From assembly GCF_900109925.1 (NCBI RefSeq), contig NZ_FOBW01000001.1, forward strand, positions 186,001 through 250,000: 64,000 bases of DNA. Direction: 5' to 3'. The position numbers were made by a program, and so were the translations under genes. Of this stretch, positions 34,916 through 43,926 are shown in pieces; the first letter of the stretch is position 1; each line of letters begins with the position of its first letter. The DNA is from Mesobacillus persicus. Lineage in GTDB: Bacteria > Bacillota > Bacilli > Bacillales > Cytobacillaceae. The notes under the pieces were generated by a model. That model was not told the DNA's origin and ran no database searches. It worked only from the letters and a program-made list of their open reading frames with translations.

Positions 34916-36154
34916 ATGAAAAAACGCGTAGTCATTACAGGTATTGGAGCAGTGACTCCATTAGGAAATGATGTTTCTTCTAGTTGGGAAAACATTAAAA
35001 ATAGTGTATCAGGAATTGCTCCAATTACAAAATTTAATACCGAAAATAACAGTGTGAAAGTAGCAGGTGAAGTAAAAGAGTTTAGCCCAGAGAATTTTAT
35101 GGATATGAAGGAAGCAAGAAGAATGGGGCGCTTCACACAATTTGCAGTAGCTGCCAGCAAAATGGCTGTCCAAGATGCAGAGCTTGTAATTGGTAAAGAC
35201 GTGAGTGCTGAACGTGTCGGTGTTTGGATTGGATCCGGTATTGGTGGTCTTGATGAGTTTGAAGTTCAGCATAAACGATTTCTAGATAAAGGCCCGCGCC
35301 GAGTGAATCCTTTTACGATTCCTATGCTCATTCCGGACATGGCTGCAGGCAGGGTATCGATCGAAGTAGGCGCAAAAGGGATCAATAACTGTTCAGTTAC
35401 CGCATGTGCTTCAGGTGCGAACTCAATCGGAGACGCTTTTCGTGTTCTCCAAAACGGGGAAGTCGACATCATGATTGCAGGAGGTACCGAAGCCGCGATA
35501 ACGGAAATGACGATCGCTGGATTTACGAATATGACAGCTCTTTCGACAAACCCGGATCCGCAAACGGCGAGCCGACCGTTTGATAAAAATCGAGATGGGT
35601 TTGTGATTGCTGAAGGTGCAGGTATTCTTATTTTGGAGGAATTGGAACATGCCTTGGCACGTGGGGCTAAAATTTATGGTGAATTGGTCGGATATGGAGC
35701 AACAGGTGATGCGTATCATATCACCACTCCATCACCAAAAGGAGAGGGTGCACAAAGAGCAATGACTCTAGCTTTAAAAGATGCTATGATAACTCCGCAA
35801 GAGATTGATTATATTAACGCACATGGAACTAGTACTCCCTACAATGATCTTTATGAGACAGAGGCAGTAAAGGCAGTATTCGGAGAACACGCCTACGAAC
35901 TTTCGATTAGCTCTACAAAATCAATGACCGGTCATTTGCTAGGGGCCGCTGGAGCTGTTGAAGCGATTTTTTCACTCTTAGCAGTAAAAGAAGGGATAAT
36001 CCCGCCAACAATCAATTATGAAACCAAGGATGATAGTTTAGATTTAGATTATGTTCCAAATGTCGCCAAAAAGAAATCTATAAATATGGTACTTTCCAAT
36101 TCGTTGGGATTCGGTGGTCATAACGCTTCACTAATTTTTAAAAGATATCAATAA
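34916..36154 (+). CDS. fabF: Beta-ketoacyl-ACP synthase II
   Basis: A 412-aa condensing enzyme of type II fatty-acid synthesis. The catalytic triad is visible: Cys in VTACASGAN (about 164), His in [11 protein letters not shown] (about 304) and His in [12 protein letters not shown] (about 340). Start follows GGGGAGAAG. It is not linked to fabH here, unlike the fabHA-fabF operon of B. subtilis, but carries its own FapR-like box. Terminator at 36161-36190. Confidence 0.95.
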   Translation: MKKRVVITGIGAVTPLGNDVSSSWENIKNSVSGIAPITKFNTENNSVKVAGEVKEFSPENFMDMKEARRMGRFTQFAVAASKMAVQDAELVIGKDVSAERVGVWIGSGIGGLDEFEVQHKRFLDKGPRRVNPFTIPMLIPDMAAGRVSIEVGAKGINNCSVTACASGANSIGDAFRVLQNGEVDIMIAGGTEAAITEMTIAGFTNMTALSTNPDPQTASRPFDKNRDGFVIAEGAGILILEELEHALARGAKIYGELVGYGATGDAYHITTPSPKGEGAQRAMTLALKDAMITPQEIDYINAHGTSTPYNDLYETEAVKAVFGEHAYELSISSTKSMTGHLLGAAGAVEAIFSLLAVKEGIIPPTINYETKDDSLDLDYVPNVAKKKSINMVLSNSLGFGGHNASLIFKRYQ

Positions 36155-36160
36155 CGTCCA

Positions 36161-36190
36161 AAGCCCGAAGTACAAACTTCGGGTTTTTTT
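36161..36190 (+). terminator. Rho-independent terminator
   Basis: CCCGAAGT / ACTTCGGG stem followed by seven T after fabF. Confidence 0.88.
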
Positions 36191-36255
36191 CATGTATTTC
36201 GGCAATAACTACTACTTCAGTCAGGAAGTTTGGTAGATTAAAAGTGTTTCTTACA

Positions 36256-36273
36256 CTATGTGCTAAATACACA
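36256..36273 (+). promoter_or_regulatory. Ter-like replication arrest site (plus orientation)
   Basis: CTATGTGCTAAATACACA agrees with the B-site half of the B. subtilis Ter consensus CTATGTACYAAATNTTCA at all but three positions. It is about 210 bp upstream of rtp. Confidence 0.55.
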
Positions 36274-36374
36274 TTCAAAAAAATACCAGCTGCTCGCACC
36301 TAATCTTAGTGTAATTCACTAATATTAAGTCCGATGTAGGTAAACCAAAAACACTTTATGGAACAAAATGGTAG

Positions 36375-36392
36375 TGTGTATTTCGTACATTG
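36375..36392 (-). promoter_or_regulatory. Ter-like replication arrest site (minus orientation), overlapping the rtp promoter
   Basis: On the minus strand CAATGTACGAAATACACA, nearly the same as the site at 36256 but inverted. It ends 3 bp before the rtp TATAAT (36396-36401), so Rtp bound here would repress its own gene, as known for TerI/TerII in B. subtilis. Confidence 0.55.
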
Positions 36393-36483
36393 TGCTATAA
36401 TGTGATTGAATATTTAAATTATTTTACAACTAGAGTTCAATAACATAGTTATGTAAACCAATCCTGTATAGAGGTGAGGATCG

Positions 36484-36852
36484 ATGACTAAAAAGAGGGA
36501 AAGTACTGGATTTCTCATTAAACAACGTGCTTTTTTGAAACTGTATATACTCACCAGCATTGAAAAAGAACGCTGGTATGGCATGCAAATATTAGATGAG
36601 TTGAAGGCAGCGTTTAGGCCATTTGGATATGAACCACAGCATTCTGAAATTTATCGAGCCCTTCATGACTTATTGGAGGACGGAATCCTAACTCGGAAAA
36701 AGATAATAGAAGAAGGATCAAGATACAAAGAAGTTGCTGTATATTCAGTTAAAAATAAGGATGAGGCAAAAGCCTATAAAAAACTAGTAAAAGCAGACCT
36801 AGATCGAGGGGAACAGTTATTACGTAAGGCGTTAAAGGACAATTTTTCATAA
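36484..36852 (+). CDS. rtp: Replication terminator protein
   Basis: A 122-aa winged-helix protein closely resembling B. subtilis Rtp over its whole length (also 122 aa). Shared blocks are STGFLIKQRAFLKLYIL at the N-terminus, the recognition region PQHSEIYRALHDLLEDGIL, and the C-terminal dimerisation helix with LDRGEQLLRKALKDNF. Rtp dimers bind paired sites in Ter sequences and stop replication forks from one side. Its presence suggests this window is in the terminus region. GAGGTGAGG ribosome site; Ter-like sites lie upstream. PadR-like regulator is a less likely reading. Confidence 0.92.
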   Translation: MTKKRESTGFLIKQRAFLKLYILTSIEKERWYGMQILDELKAAFRPFGYEPQHSEIYRALHDLLEDGILTRKKIIEEGSRYKEVAVYSVKNKDEAKAYKKLVKADLDRGEQLLRKALKDNFS

Positions 36853-36877
36853 TAGAACCTAGTTGACTTCGAAGCTC

Positions 36878-36912
36878 AAAAATCCACCTGAAATTAAGGT
36901 GGATTTCTTCTA
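36878..36912 (+). terminator. Rho-independent terminator
   Basis: AATCCACC / GGTGGATT stem followed by TCTTCT after rtp. Confidence 0.7.
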
Positions 36913-37000
36913 TATAAAAAGCTCAAAAGGAAGAATGATTGTGTATATAGATTAATAATGACTGTTTACTATTTAAAATAATGATAAGGGTGGCGTTACA

Positions 37001-37675
37001 GTGAAATCAAATCCGAAGCCTGCTTCTACAGTTGTATTAGTTGATCAGCATTCTAGGGTCTACCTGACAAAACGACCAAGCACAATGAAATTTTTAGGAG
37101 GCTACTATGTTTTTCCAGGTGGGGCTGTTGAACAAGGGGATATGGATATTGACACAGAACATATAAGAAATTGCGTAAGTGACGAAGCTTTTGGATCAAG
37201 TCATTATGTTGCGGCGGCCAGAGAGTTATTTGAGGAAGTTGGAGTTCTTCTTGCGAACAACCACGATGGGTCAATGGCAAATTTAAACCTAGGAACTGAA
37301 AGGGAATACCGCCGTCAGCTTCTTGCAGGGAATATTTCCTTCACAGAAATTTTAAGGCACGAAAATCTTTTTTTCGATTTTAACTTCTTGAACTATTTTG
37401 GTCACCGCATCACACCAAAGGAGAGCCCCATCCGATTTGATACACGTTTTTTTCTTGCAAAGCTTCCCAGTAATCAAATTCCCAAACCGGATGAAACAGA
37501 AGTTGAGGAAGCTTGTTGGATGTTTCCTGAAGATGCATTAATCGCTTACAAGGATGGCCAGATGCCGTTAGTCCCCCCAACGATTGATTCCCTTGAAACC
37601 ATTTTGAATCATAAAGAAGGTGGGGAATTAATGTTGCCGAAACAGAAAAACCACCCGTTTCCATTTAAAAGTTAG
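37001..37675 (+). CDS. Nudix hydrolase
   Basis: 224 aa. The Nudix box is split by an insertion: FPGGAVEQGD at about 42-51, then AARELFEEVGVLL about 30 residues later. This layout is found in NUDT19-like CoA/diphosphate hydrolases. It should hydrolyse a nucleoside-diphosphate-linked compound; substrate unknown. GTG start behind AGGGTGG. Its stop overlaps the end of the convergent MBL gene by 4 bp. Confidence 0.82.
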   Translation: MKSNPKPASTVVLVDQHSRVYLTKRPSTMKFLGGYYVFPGGAVEQGDMDIDTEHIRNCVSDEAFGSSHYVAAARELFEEVGVLLANNHDGSMANLNLGTEREYRRQLLAGNISFTEILRHENLFFDFNFLNYFGHRITPKESPIRFDTRFFLAKLPSNQIPKPDETEVEEACWMFPEDALIAYKDGQMPLVPPTIDSLETILNHKEGGELMLPKQKNHPFPFKS

Positions 37676-38493
37676 GGTTTCATTAAATAATTGAGTTTAT
37701 CTTGGATGATATATCCATCTTTTATTAGTTTTAACAGATGTGCTTCTGTTGTTCTTCGCGCCACTTCAAAGACACTTGGATGAATGTTATCTTGATAGAT
37801 TAATTCGGTTAACTTAGTAGAAGTTAACTGCTTGTATTTTATAATCAGTTCTTTTATTTGCGTTTCGCGCATTAATCTTCTATTCAGAACAAAGTCAATC
37901 TGCCGCTGAGGGGATACTACCCAGTCTCCATGGCCAGGTCCTAATTTTACGAGATTCATGGTTTGTAAGCGTTTTAATGATTGGATATAGTCTGTCATAT
38001 CACCGTCCGGTTTGCCAATCCAAGTTGTTCCTTCCGACAATATATTATCTCCGGCAAACAGGACTTTTTTCGAAGGAAGATAAAAGTTTAAATGACCAGC
38101 TGTGTGACCTGGGGCATGAAACACCACTACGTCGACTTCAGCAACTCTTATACTATCCCCGTCATCAACTGTGGTTACTTCTGTCATTGGATAAATAGCA
38201 TTTAAGACAGCTTTTTGTTCCTTCCAGTGACAGAACACAGAGGGAGACCAGTCTACTAATTGCCGAACCCCTGGAGCATGATCAGGGTGGGCGTGTGTTA
38301 GCAAGATTGATTTAGGTGTAGCTAACCCGTGGTCCTTTATGGCCTGCTCTAATCCAAGTTTCGTTTCAAGTTGGTCATAGCCTGCATCAATCAATAAGCT
38401 TTCTTGATCATTACCAATCAAATAGCAATTGGTTGATGTATGAGGCCAGAGTGTTGGAGTTGGGATTGGTACACGGATCATTTTTATGTCCAC
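37672..38493 (-). CDS. MBL-fold metallo-hydrolase (LACTB2-like)
   Basis: A 273-aa metallo-beta-lactamase-fold protein with THAHPDHAPG, the second block HAPGHTAGH, GDNI and GPGHGD. It has a C-terminal winged-helix-like segment (HPSVFEVARRTTEAHLLKL) typical of LACTB2-like hydrolases. GTG start at 38493 is chosen because GGAGG is 7-9 bases upstream. Substrate unknown. The gene ends inside the Nudix stop. Confidence 0.82.
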   Translation of the reverse strand: MDIKMIRVPIPTPTLWPHTSTNCYLIGNDQESLLIDAGYDQLETKLGLEQAIKDHGLATPKSILLTHAHPDHAPGVRQLVDWSPSVFCHWKEQKAVLNAIYPMTEVTTVDDGDSIRVAEVDVVVFHAPGHTAGHLNFYLPSKKVLFAGDNILSEGTTWIGKPDGDMTDYIQSLKRLQTMNLVKLGPGHGDWVVSPQRQIDFVLNRRLMRETQIKELIIKYKQLTSTKLTELIYQDNIHPSVFEVARRTTEAHLLKLIKDGYIIQDKLNYLMKP

Positions 38494-38592
38494 AAAATCT
38501 TCCTCCCTAATGGTTTACACATATAAATTAGCTATAGGTAGTGTTAACTGTATATTACGAAGTTTTCCATCGAAATGAAAGGGTTTTTTATA

Positions 38593-38607
38593 AAAATTCT
38601 GAATAAT
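38593..38607. promoter_or_regulatory. Weak candidate CodY box upstream of ilvD
   Basis: AAAATTCTGAATAAT matches the CodY consensus AATTTTCWGAAAATT at 11 of 15 positions. ilvD genes in Bacilli are CodY targets. No T-box leader was seen in this 258-bp gap, which otherwise contains only a TATAAT at about 38696-38701. Confidence 0.3.
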
Positions 38608-38751
38608 AATACAATAACTGCTGGAAAATAGGATAAAGAGTTCGGATTTTATTTGTTAGAACATTTCACTTTTTCAAAAAACGTGTTATCATACCATATA
38701 ATAATAGAATAATATTATTGAATTTAAAGATAAATGGAGGTCTAGCATCCT

Positions 38752-40437
38752 ATGTCCGATGGGAAAATGAGAAGTGATATGATTAAAAAAGGCTACGACC
38801 GAGCACCGCATCGTAGCTTACTACGTGCAGCCGGCGTAAAGGAAGAAGATTTTGGGAAACCATTCATTGCGGTTTGTAATTCCTATATTGATATTGTTCC
38901 GGGTCATGTTCACTTACAAGAATTTGGGAAAATTGTAAAAGAAGCGATTCGTGAAGCGGGTGGTGTCCCGTTTGAGTTTAATACAATTGGTGTAGATGAC
39001 GGAATTGCAATGGGACATATCGGAATGCGGTATTCTTTGCCGAGTCGTGAAATTATTGCGGATTCAATTGAGACAGTTGTTTCTGCTCACTGGTTTGATG
39101 GAATGGTATGTATTCCAAACTGTGATAAAATCACTCCGGGTATGATGATGGCTGCTCTCCGTGTAAATATCCCGACGATTTTTGTTAGTGGTGGCCCAAT
39201 GAAAGCCGGTGTAGATAAAGATGGCAACCCACTTTCGCTATCATCCGTATTTGAAGGGGTAGGAGCTTACCAAGCAGGGAAAATCGACGAACAAGGCCTA
39301 ATGGATCTTGAGCAGCTTGCTTGTCCTACATGCGGTTCTTGCTCAGGGATGTTTACAGCAAACTCAATGAACTGTTTAGCGGAAGGACTAGGACTAGCTC
39401 TTCCTGGTAATGGAACTATTTTAGCTGTAGCTGAAGAACGGAAGGAATTTGTTAAAAAATCTGCAAAACAATTGATGAACATCATTAAAGAAGACATCAA
39501 GCCTCGTGATATCGTGACAATTGATACGATTGATAATGCTTTTGCTTTAGATATGGCAATGGGCGGTTCAACGAATACCGTGCTTCATACGCTTGCCTTA
39601 GCACATGAAGCAGAAATTGATTACCCAATTGAGCGCATCAATGAAATTGCCAACCGAGTGCCACATCTTGCAAAGATTGCCCCGGCATCTGATTATCATA
39701 TTGAGGATGTACATAATGCGGGTGGCGTAAGTGCAATCATCAATGAGTTGTTGAAAAAGCCAGGAGCATTAAATGGGGATTTAATTACGGTATCAGGCAA
39801 AACACTTAGAGAAAATGTGGCAGGCGCCGATATTTTAAACAAAGATGTCATTCGTCCATTAGACAACCCACACTCTGAGCGTGGTGGACTGGCCGTATTA
39901 TTTGGAAACCTAGCACCAGAAGGTTCCATCATTAAAGTCGGAGCAGTCGACCCAGAAGTTGGTGGTTACCACAGAGGTCCTGCAATCTGTTTTAATTCCC
40001 AAGAGGAAGCCTTAAACGGGATCATCAATAAAAAGGTAAAAGAAGGACATGTAGTTGTTATTCGTTATGAAGGTCCTAAAGGCGGACCAGGAATGCCAGA
40101 AATGTTAGCTCCTACTTCCCAAATTGTTGGAATGGGACTTGGGGCAAAAGTCGGTTTGATCACCGATGGACGTTTCTCAGGTGCATCTCGTGGTATCAGT
40201 ATTGGTCATATTTCCCCTGAAGCAGCAGAGGGCGGCCCAATTGCCTTCGTTGAGGACGGAGACATCATCGAGTTAGATCTAAATAACCGGACGATCAACT
40301 TGGAAATCTCAGATGAAGAATTTGAACAGCGAAAAGCCAATTGGAAAGGCTTTGAGTCATCAGTGAAAAAAGGCTACTTAGCTCGCTATTCCAAAATGGT
40401 AACCAACGCAAGTCAAGGTGGCGTTTTAAAAGTTTAA
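38752..40437 (+). CDS. ilvD: Dihydroxy-acid dehydratase
   Basis: A 561-aa Fe-S enzyme of valine/isoleucine synthesis, dehydrating 2,3-dihydroxy acids. Cluster-binding cysteines are in [20 protein letters not shown] and [17 protein letters not shown]-terminal GRFSGASRG is conserved. Starts behind TGGAGG and is a single-gene unit, as in B. subtilis. Confidence 0.96.
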   Translation: MSDGKMRSDMIKKGYDRAPHRSLLRAAGVKEEDFGKPFIAVCNSYIDIVPGHVHLQEFGKIVKEAIREAGGVPFEFNTIGVDDGIAMGHIGMRYSLPSREIIADSIETVVSAHWFDGMVCIPNCDKITPGMMMAALRVNIPTIFVSGGPMKAGVDKDGNPLSLSSVFEGVGAYQAGKIDEQGLMDLEQLACPTCGSCSGMFTANSMNCLAEGLGLALPGNGTILAVAEERKEFVKKSAKQLMNIIKEDIKPRDIVTIDTIDNAFALDMAMGGSTNTVLHTLALAHEAEIDYPIERINEIANRVPHLAKIAPASDYHIEDVHNAGGVSAIINELLKKPGALNGDLITVSGKTLRENVAGADILNKDVIRPLDNPHSERGGLAVLFGNLAPEGSIIKVGAVDPEVGGYHRGPAICFNSQEEALNGIINKKVKEGHVVVIRYEGPKGGPGMPEMLAPTSQIVGMGLGAKVGLITDGRFSGASRGISIGHISPEAAEGGPIAFVEDGDIIELDLNNRTINLEISDEEFEQRKANWKGFESSVKKGYLARYSKMVTNASQGGVLKV

Positions 40438-40448
40438 AGAAATTAAGA

Positions 40449-40497
40449 GGCAGTAGCTAGGAACTTAGTTCTTGGCTACTGCCTTTTGTTGTTTTTA
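40449..40497 (+). terminator. Rho-independent terminator
   Basis: GGCAGTAGC / GCTACTGCC stem with T-rich tail after ilvD. Confidence 0.85.
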
Positions 40498-40527
40498 TTG
40501 ACACTAGCCCATAAAATATGATATTAA
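40498..40527 (+). promoter_or_regulatory. htpG promoter
   Basis: TTGACA (40498-40503) and TATTAA (40522-40527), 18-bp spacer, placed 14 bp before the CIRCE element. Confidence 0.55.
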
Positions 40528-40541
40528 ATTATTGGGATTGT

Positions 40542-40568
40542 TTAGCACTCGAATAGGTAGAGTGCTAA
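40542..40568 (+). promoter_or_regulatory. CIRCE element (HrcA operator)
   Basis: TTAGCACTC-N9-GAGTGCTAA, a perfect match to the CIRCE inverted repeat, between the promoter and the htpG start. HrcA bound here should repress htpG until heat stress. Confidence 0.93.
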
Positions 40569-40626
40569 TCGTTGCAATATTTATCATACTAAATAAAATT
40601 TCTATTTATTCAAAGGAGAGGTATTC

Positions 40627-42504
40627 ATGGAAAAGAAACAATTTCAGGCAGAATCGAAAAGACTATTAGAGATGATGATCAACTCTATCTACTCTAAGCG
40701 AGAAGTGTTTTTACGAGAGTTGATTTCCAACGCTAGTGATGCGATTGATAAAATCTATTACAAAGCATTGACGGATGACTCTTTGACCTTTGATAAGGAT
40801 AGCTATTACATAAAAGTAGCTGCGAATAAAGATAATCGAACACTGAAAATCACGGATACTGGGATTGGTATGACAAAAGAAGAGTTAGAGAACAATCTTG
40901 GTATCATCGCGAAGAGTGGTTCTTTAGCATTTAAGTCTGAAAATGAAGCAAAGGATGGTCATGATATTATTGGCCAATTCGGGGTTGGATTCTATGCAGC
41001 GTTCATGGTTGCAGATGTTGTTACGGTCATCAGTAAGGCTCTAGGTAGTGACCAAGCCTATAAATGGGAATCTGAAGGAGCAGATGGATATACGATTGTT
41101 CCAGTTGAGAAAGAATCAGTTGGTACCGAAATTACGCTGAAAATTAAAGAAAATACAGAAGATGAAAATTATGATGAGTACCTTGAAGAATATCGTTTAA
41201 AGCAAATCATTAAAAAATACTCTGATTTCATTCGCTATCCAATTAAAATGGATGTGATCCAAAGAAGCCCAAAAGAAGATAGTGAAACTGAGTTTGATGA
41301 ATACACTGAGGAACAAACCCTCAATAGCATGGTGCCGATTTGGAAGAAAAATAAAAGCGAGCTTACCGATGAGGATTATGCAAACTTTTATAACGAAAAG
41401 CATTACGGTTTTGATAAGCCGTTAAAGCATCTTCATATTAGCGTTGATGGTACGATTCGATATAATGCCATTTTGTTTATTCCAGAAAATATTCCATTTG
41501 ATTATTATTCGAAAGAATTCGAAAAGGGCTTAGAGCTTTACTCCAATGGTGTATTAATTATGAATAAGAGTGCGGACCTACTTCCCGATCATTTTAGCTT
41601 TGTAAAGGGAATGGTTGATTCTGAGGATTTATCTCTAAATATCTCGAGAGAAATGTTACAGCATGACCGTCAATTAAAGCTAATTGCGAAAAACATTAAT
41701 AAGAAAATCAAAAGTGAATTGCAAAGCCTGTTAAAAAATGAGCGTGAACAATACGTTAAATTCTTTAATTCTTTTGGCCGACAGTTGAAATTTGGTGTAT
41801 ACAATGACTTTGGTGCAAACAAGGAAACATTACAAGATTTATTGATGTTCTATTCTTCAAAGGACAAGCAACTTGTTACATTAGATGAATATGTTTCAAG
41901 AATGCCAGAAGAACAAAAATACATTTATTATGCTTCTGGTGATTCTGTGGAGAGAATTGAAAAACTTCCACAAACAGAACTTGTTGCCGATAAAGGTTAT
42001 GAAATTTTATACTTCACCGAGGAAATTGATGAGTTCGCCATCAAAATGTTGATGAACTACAAAGAAAAAGAATTTAAATCCGTTGCTAGTGGTGACCTAG
42101 GAATTGAAGATGAAGATCAAGCAAAGGATGATTCAAAAGAGAGTGAACATAAAGAGCTCTTTGAGGCAATGAAAGAGATATTAGCAGGAAAAGTAAAGGA
42201 TGTTCGTGTATCTAAACGTTTAAAATCTCATCCCGTTTGCCTATCGTCTGAAGGTGACATTTCCATCGAGATGGAAAAGGTTCTCAGTGCAATGCCTGAT
42301 AATCAAAATGTAAAAGCCGATAAAGTACTGGAAATCAACAGCAACCATGAAGTGTTCCAATCACTAAAATCAGCATATGAAAGTGACAAAGAAAAACTTG
42401 ATCTATATACGAACCTATTGTACAACCAGGCTTTATTAATTGAGGGCCTACCTATTCAAGACCCAGTTGAGTTTACAAACAATATTTGTAAAGTAATGGC
42501 TTAA
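40627..42504 (+). CDS. htpG: Molecular chaperone HtpG (Hsp90)
   Basis: A 625-aa Hsp90. N-terminal ATPase motifs: [23 protein letters not shown] and [13 protein letters not shown]. Middle domain catalytic Arg in NISREMLQ, and a C-terminal dimerisation domain. ATP-dependent cytosolic chaperone. AAAGGAGAGG ribosome site. The CIRCE element upstream makes it an HrcA target, unlike B. subtilis htpG. Confidence 0.96.
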   Translation: MEKKQFQAESKRLLEMMINSIYSKREVFLRELISNASDAIDKIYYKALTDDSLTFDKDSYYIKVAANKDNRTLKITDTGIGMTKEELENNLGIIAKSGSLAFKSENEAKDGHDIIGQFGVGFYAAFMVADVVTVISKALGSDQAYKWESEGADGYTIVPVEKESVGTEITLKIKENTEDENYDEYLEEYRLKQIIKKYSDFIRYPIKMDVIQRSPKEDSETEFDEYTEEQTLNSMVPIWKKNKSELTDEDYANFYNEKHYGFDKPLKHLHISVDGTIRYNAILFIPENIPFDYYSKEFEKGLELYSNGVLIMNKSADLLPDHFSFVKGMVDSEDLSLNISREMLQHDRQLKLIAKNINKKIKSELQSLLKNEREQYVKFFNSFGRQLKFGVYNDFGANKETLQDLLMFYSSKDKQLVTLDEYVSRMPEEQKYIYYASGDSVERIEKLPQTELVADKGYEILYFTEEIDEFAIKMLMNYKEKEFKSVASGDLGIEDEDQAKDDSKESEHKELFEAMKEILAGKVKDVRVSKRLKSHPVCLSSEGDISIEMEKVLSAMPDNQNVKADKVLEINSNHEVFQSLKSAYESDKEKLDLYTNLLYNQALLIEGLPIQDPVEFTNNICKVMA

Positions 42505-42509
42505 TTTAG

Positions 42510-42550
42510 AAAGCCCTGTATCCGCTAGCGGCATTCAGGGCTTTTTTCTT
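42510..42550. terminator. Terminator after htpG
   Basis: AAGCCCTG / CAGGGCTT stem with TTTTTT. It overlaps the last codon of the minus-strand small gene. Confidence 0.85.
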
Positions 42551-42722
42551 ATATCTTAGGATAATACGGTTCATATCTAGGATTCGTATAATATGGTGGT
42601 CTAGGTCCGATTTTTGGAAGTTGGAAACCATAAGGATTGTGATTGTAAACAACGGTTTCTTTTTCATTGGATTGGTTTACTAATAATAGTTTTACTTCGG
42701 GGTTGTATACATAAGCTTGCAA
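42549..42722 (-). CDS. Small Tyr/Pro-rich protein, TTG start
   Basis: A 57-aa frame on the minus strand starting at TTG 42722, exactly 8 bases after a perfect AGGAGG (42731-42736). The product begins MQAYVYNPEVKLLLV and ends PPYYTNPRYEPYYPKI, so it is rich in Tyr, Pro and Asn, like many small spore-coat or cell-surface proteins. No ATG start exists. Family not recognised; assigned from the ribosome site and clean composition. Confidence 0.5.
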   Translation of the reverse strand: MQAYVYNPEVKLLLVNQSNEKETVVYNHNPYGFQLPKIGPRPPYYTNPRYEPYYPKI

Positions 42723-42874
42723 GCTATTGACCTCCTATGCAATCTTCTATCCATTTAGTCTATTCATCCAATGTAGATATGGAGCCCGTCCTTATTTATA
42801 ACATAATGGACAGACACTTCATTCGCCTAATTGACATAGTGTATTTGAGAAATTGTACTCTTCAGGAGGATGCT

Positions 42875-43816
42875 ATGTCACATCATCATCAAAACCAAAA
42901 TCAGCAACAACCAAATCACCAAGAATATCCGATGTACCCTAATTATGGCAAGATCACAGAATATAAAGACGTCCCGATCACTGTACCTGAGCAAAGGCAA
43001 CTTCGCCAGCCTGGGGTAGAAAAGTTAATGGTTCCACGACCTATCATCGAGAATCCAAATTATCATGGTAGCGGGAAGTTAAACGGAAAAGTGGTTTTAA
43101 TTACAGGTGGCGATAGTGGAATTGGAGCGGCTGCATCGATTGCGTTTGCGAAAGAAGGTGCCAATGTTGCTATTTCTTACTTAGATGAACACGAGGATGC
43201 CAACCGAACAAAAACGAGAATTGAAGAACTCGGGCAGCAATGTTTACTCTTACCTGGCGATTTACGAGATAAACAGCAATGCATTGAAATTGTCGAGAAA
43301 ACGGTTCAGACATTTGGTCAGCTAGATATCCTTTGTAATAATGTCGGAATTCAGTTTCAACAATTAAGCTTGCTCGATATTACCGATGAACAATTTGATG
43401 ATACCTTTAAAGTAAATATTTACTCTCATTTTTACACGACTCGAGCGGCGCTCCCTTACTTGAAGGCAGGTAGTTCGATTATCAACACTTCCTCTGTGGT
43501 AACTTATGTAGGTTTTGAGCAATTAATCGATTATACGGCGACAAAGGGAGCAATTATTGGGTTTACGCGCGCCTTGGCAAACAATTTAGTTGAGAAAGGG
43601 ATTCGGGTCAATGCCGTTGCCCCTGGCCGTGTCTGGACACCGCTAATCCCAGCTAGTTTTTCCGCAGACCAAGTTTCATTGGTAGAAAATCCGATGCAGC
43701 GCCAAGCACAGCCATTCGAGCTAGCGCCCACGTATGTGTAGTTAGCCTCAGATGATTCTCGTTTTGTCACCGGACAAACACTGCATGTGAATGGTGGCCA
43801 AGTGATGTCCTCATAA
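42875..43816 (+). pseudogene. General-stress-type SDR oxidoreductase, interrupted by TAG
   Basis: Resembles the Bacillus SDRs YhdF/YhxC/YdaD: Gln/His-rich N-terminus, [10 protein letters not shown] cofactor loop, NNVG, and an active-site YTATKGA. The frame stops at TAG 43739-43741 after APTYV, but translation beyond it gives LASDDSRFVTGQ ... VNGGQVMSS ending at 43816, exactly the normal C-terminus. The stop most likely replaces an aromatic residue (TAT/TAC to TAG) and removes the last 25 residues, which include part of the dimer interface. ATG 42875 follows AGGAGG; the longer upstream frame is not supported. Confidence 0.8.
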
Positions 43817-43830
43817 AAATATGCGATAAT

Positions 43831-43876
43831 AAAGACAACACTTGTAACCCATGTTATAAGTGTTGTCTTTTTTTAT
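43831..43876 (+). terminator. Rho-independent terminator
   Basis: 13-bp stem AAAGACAACACTT / AAGTGTTGTCTTT with T tract after the SDR gene. Confidence 0.88.
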
Positions 43877-43926
43877 TTTGGCTCGAAAATAGACTTTATT
43901 TCAGAATTTTTAAAAAGGAAGAAAAC

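Noticed and set aside
36155-36483. dif recombination site near rtp
   Set aside because: No sequence close to the B. subtilis dif core was found in this gap or noticed elsewhere in the window.
38494-38751. T-box leader for ilvD
   Set aside because: No T-box consensus (AGGGTGG-type) or specifier-loop/terminator structure found in the gap.
42831-42859. TTGACA-17-TGTACT promoter for the SDR gene
   Set aside because: The expected start of transcription would fall inside the ribosome site (42864-42869), leaving no usable leader.
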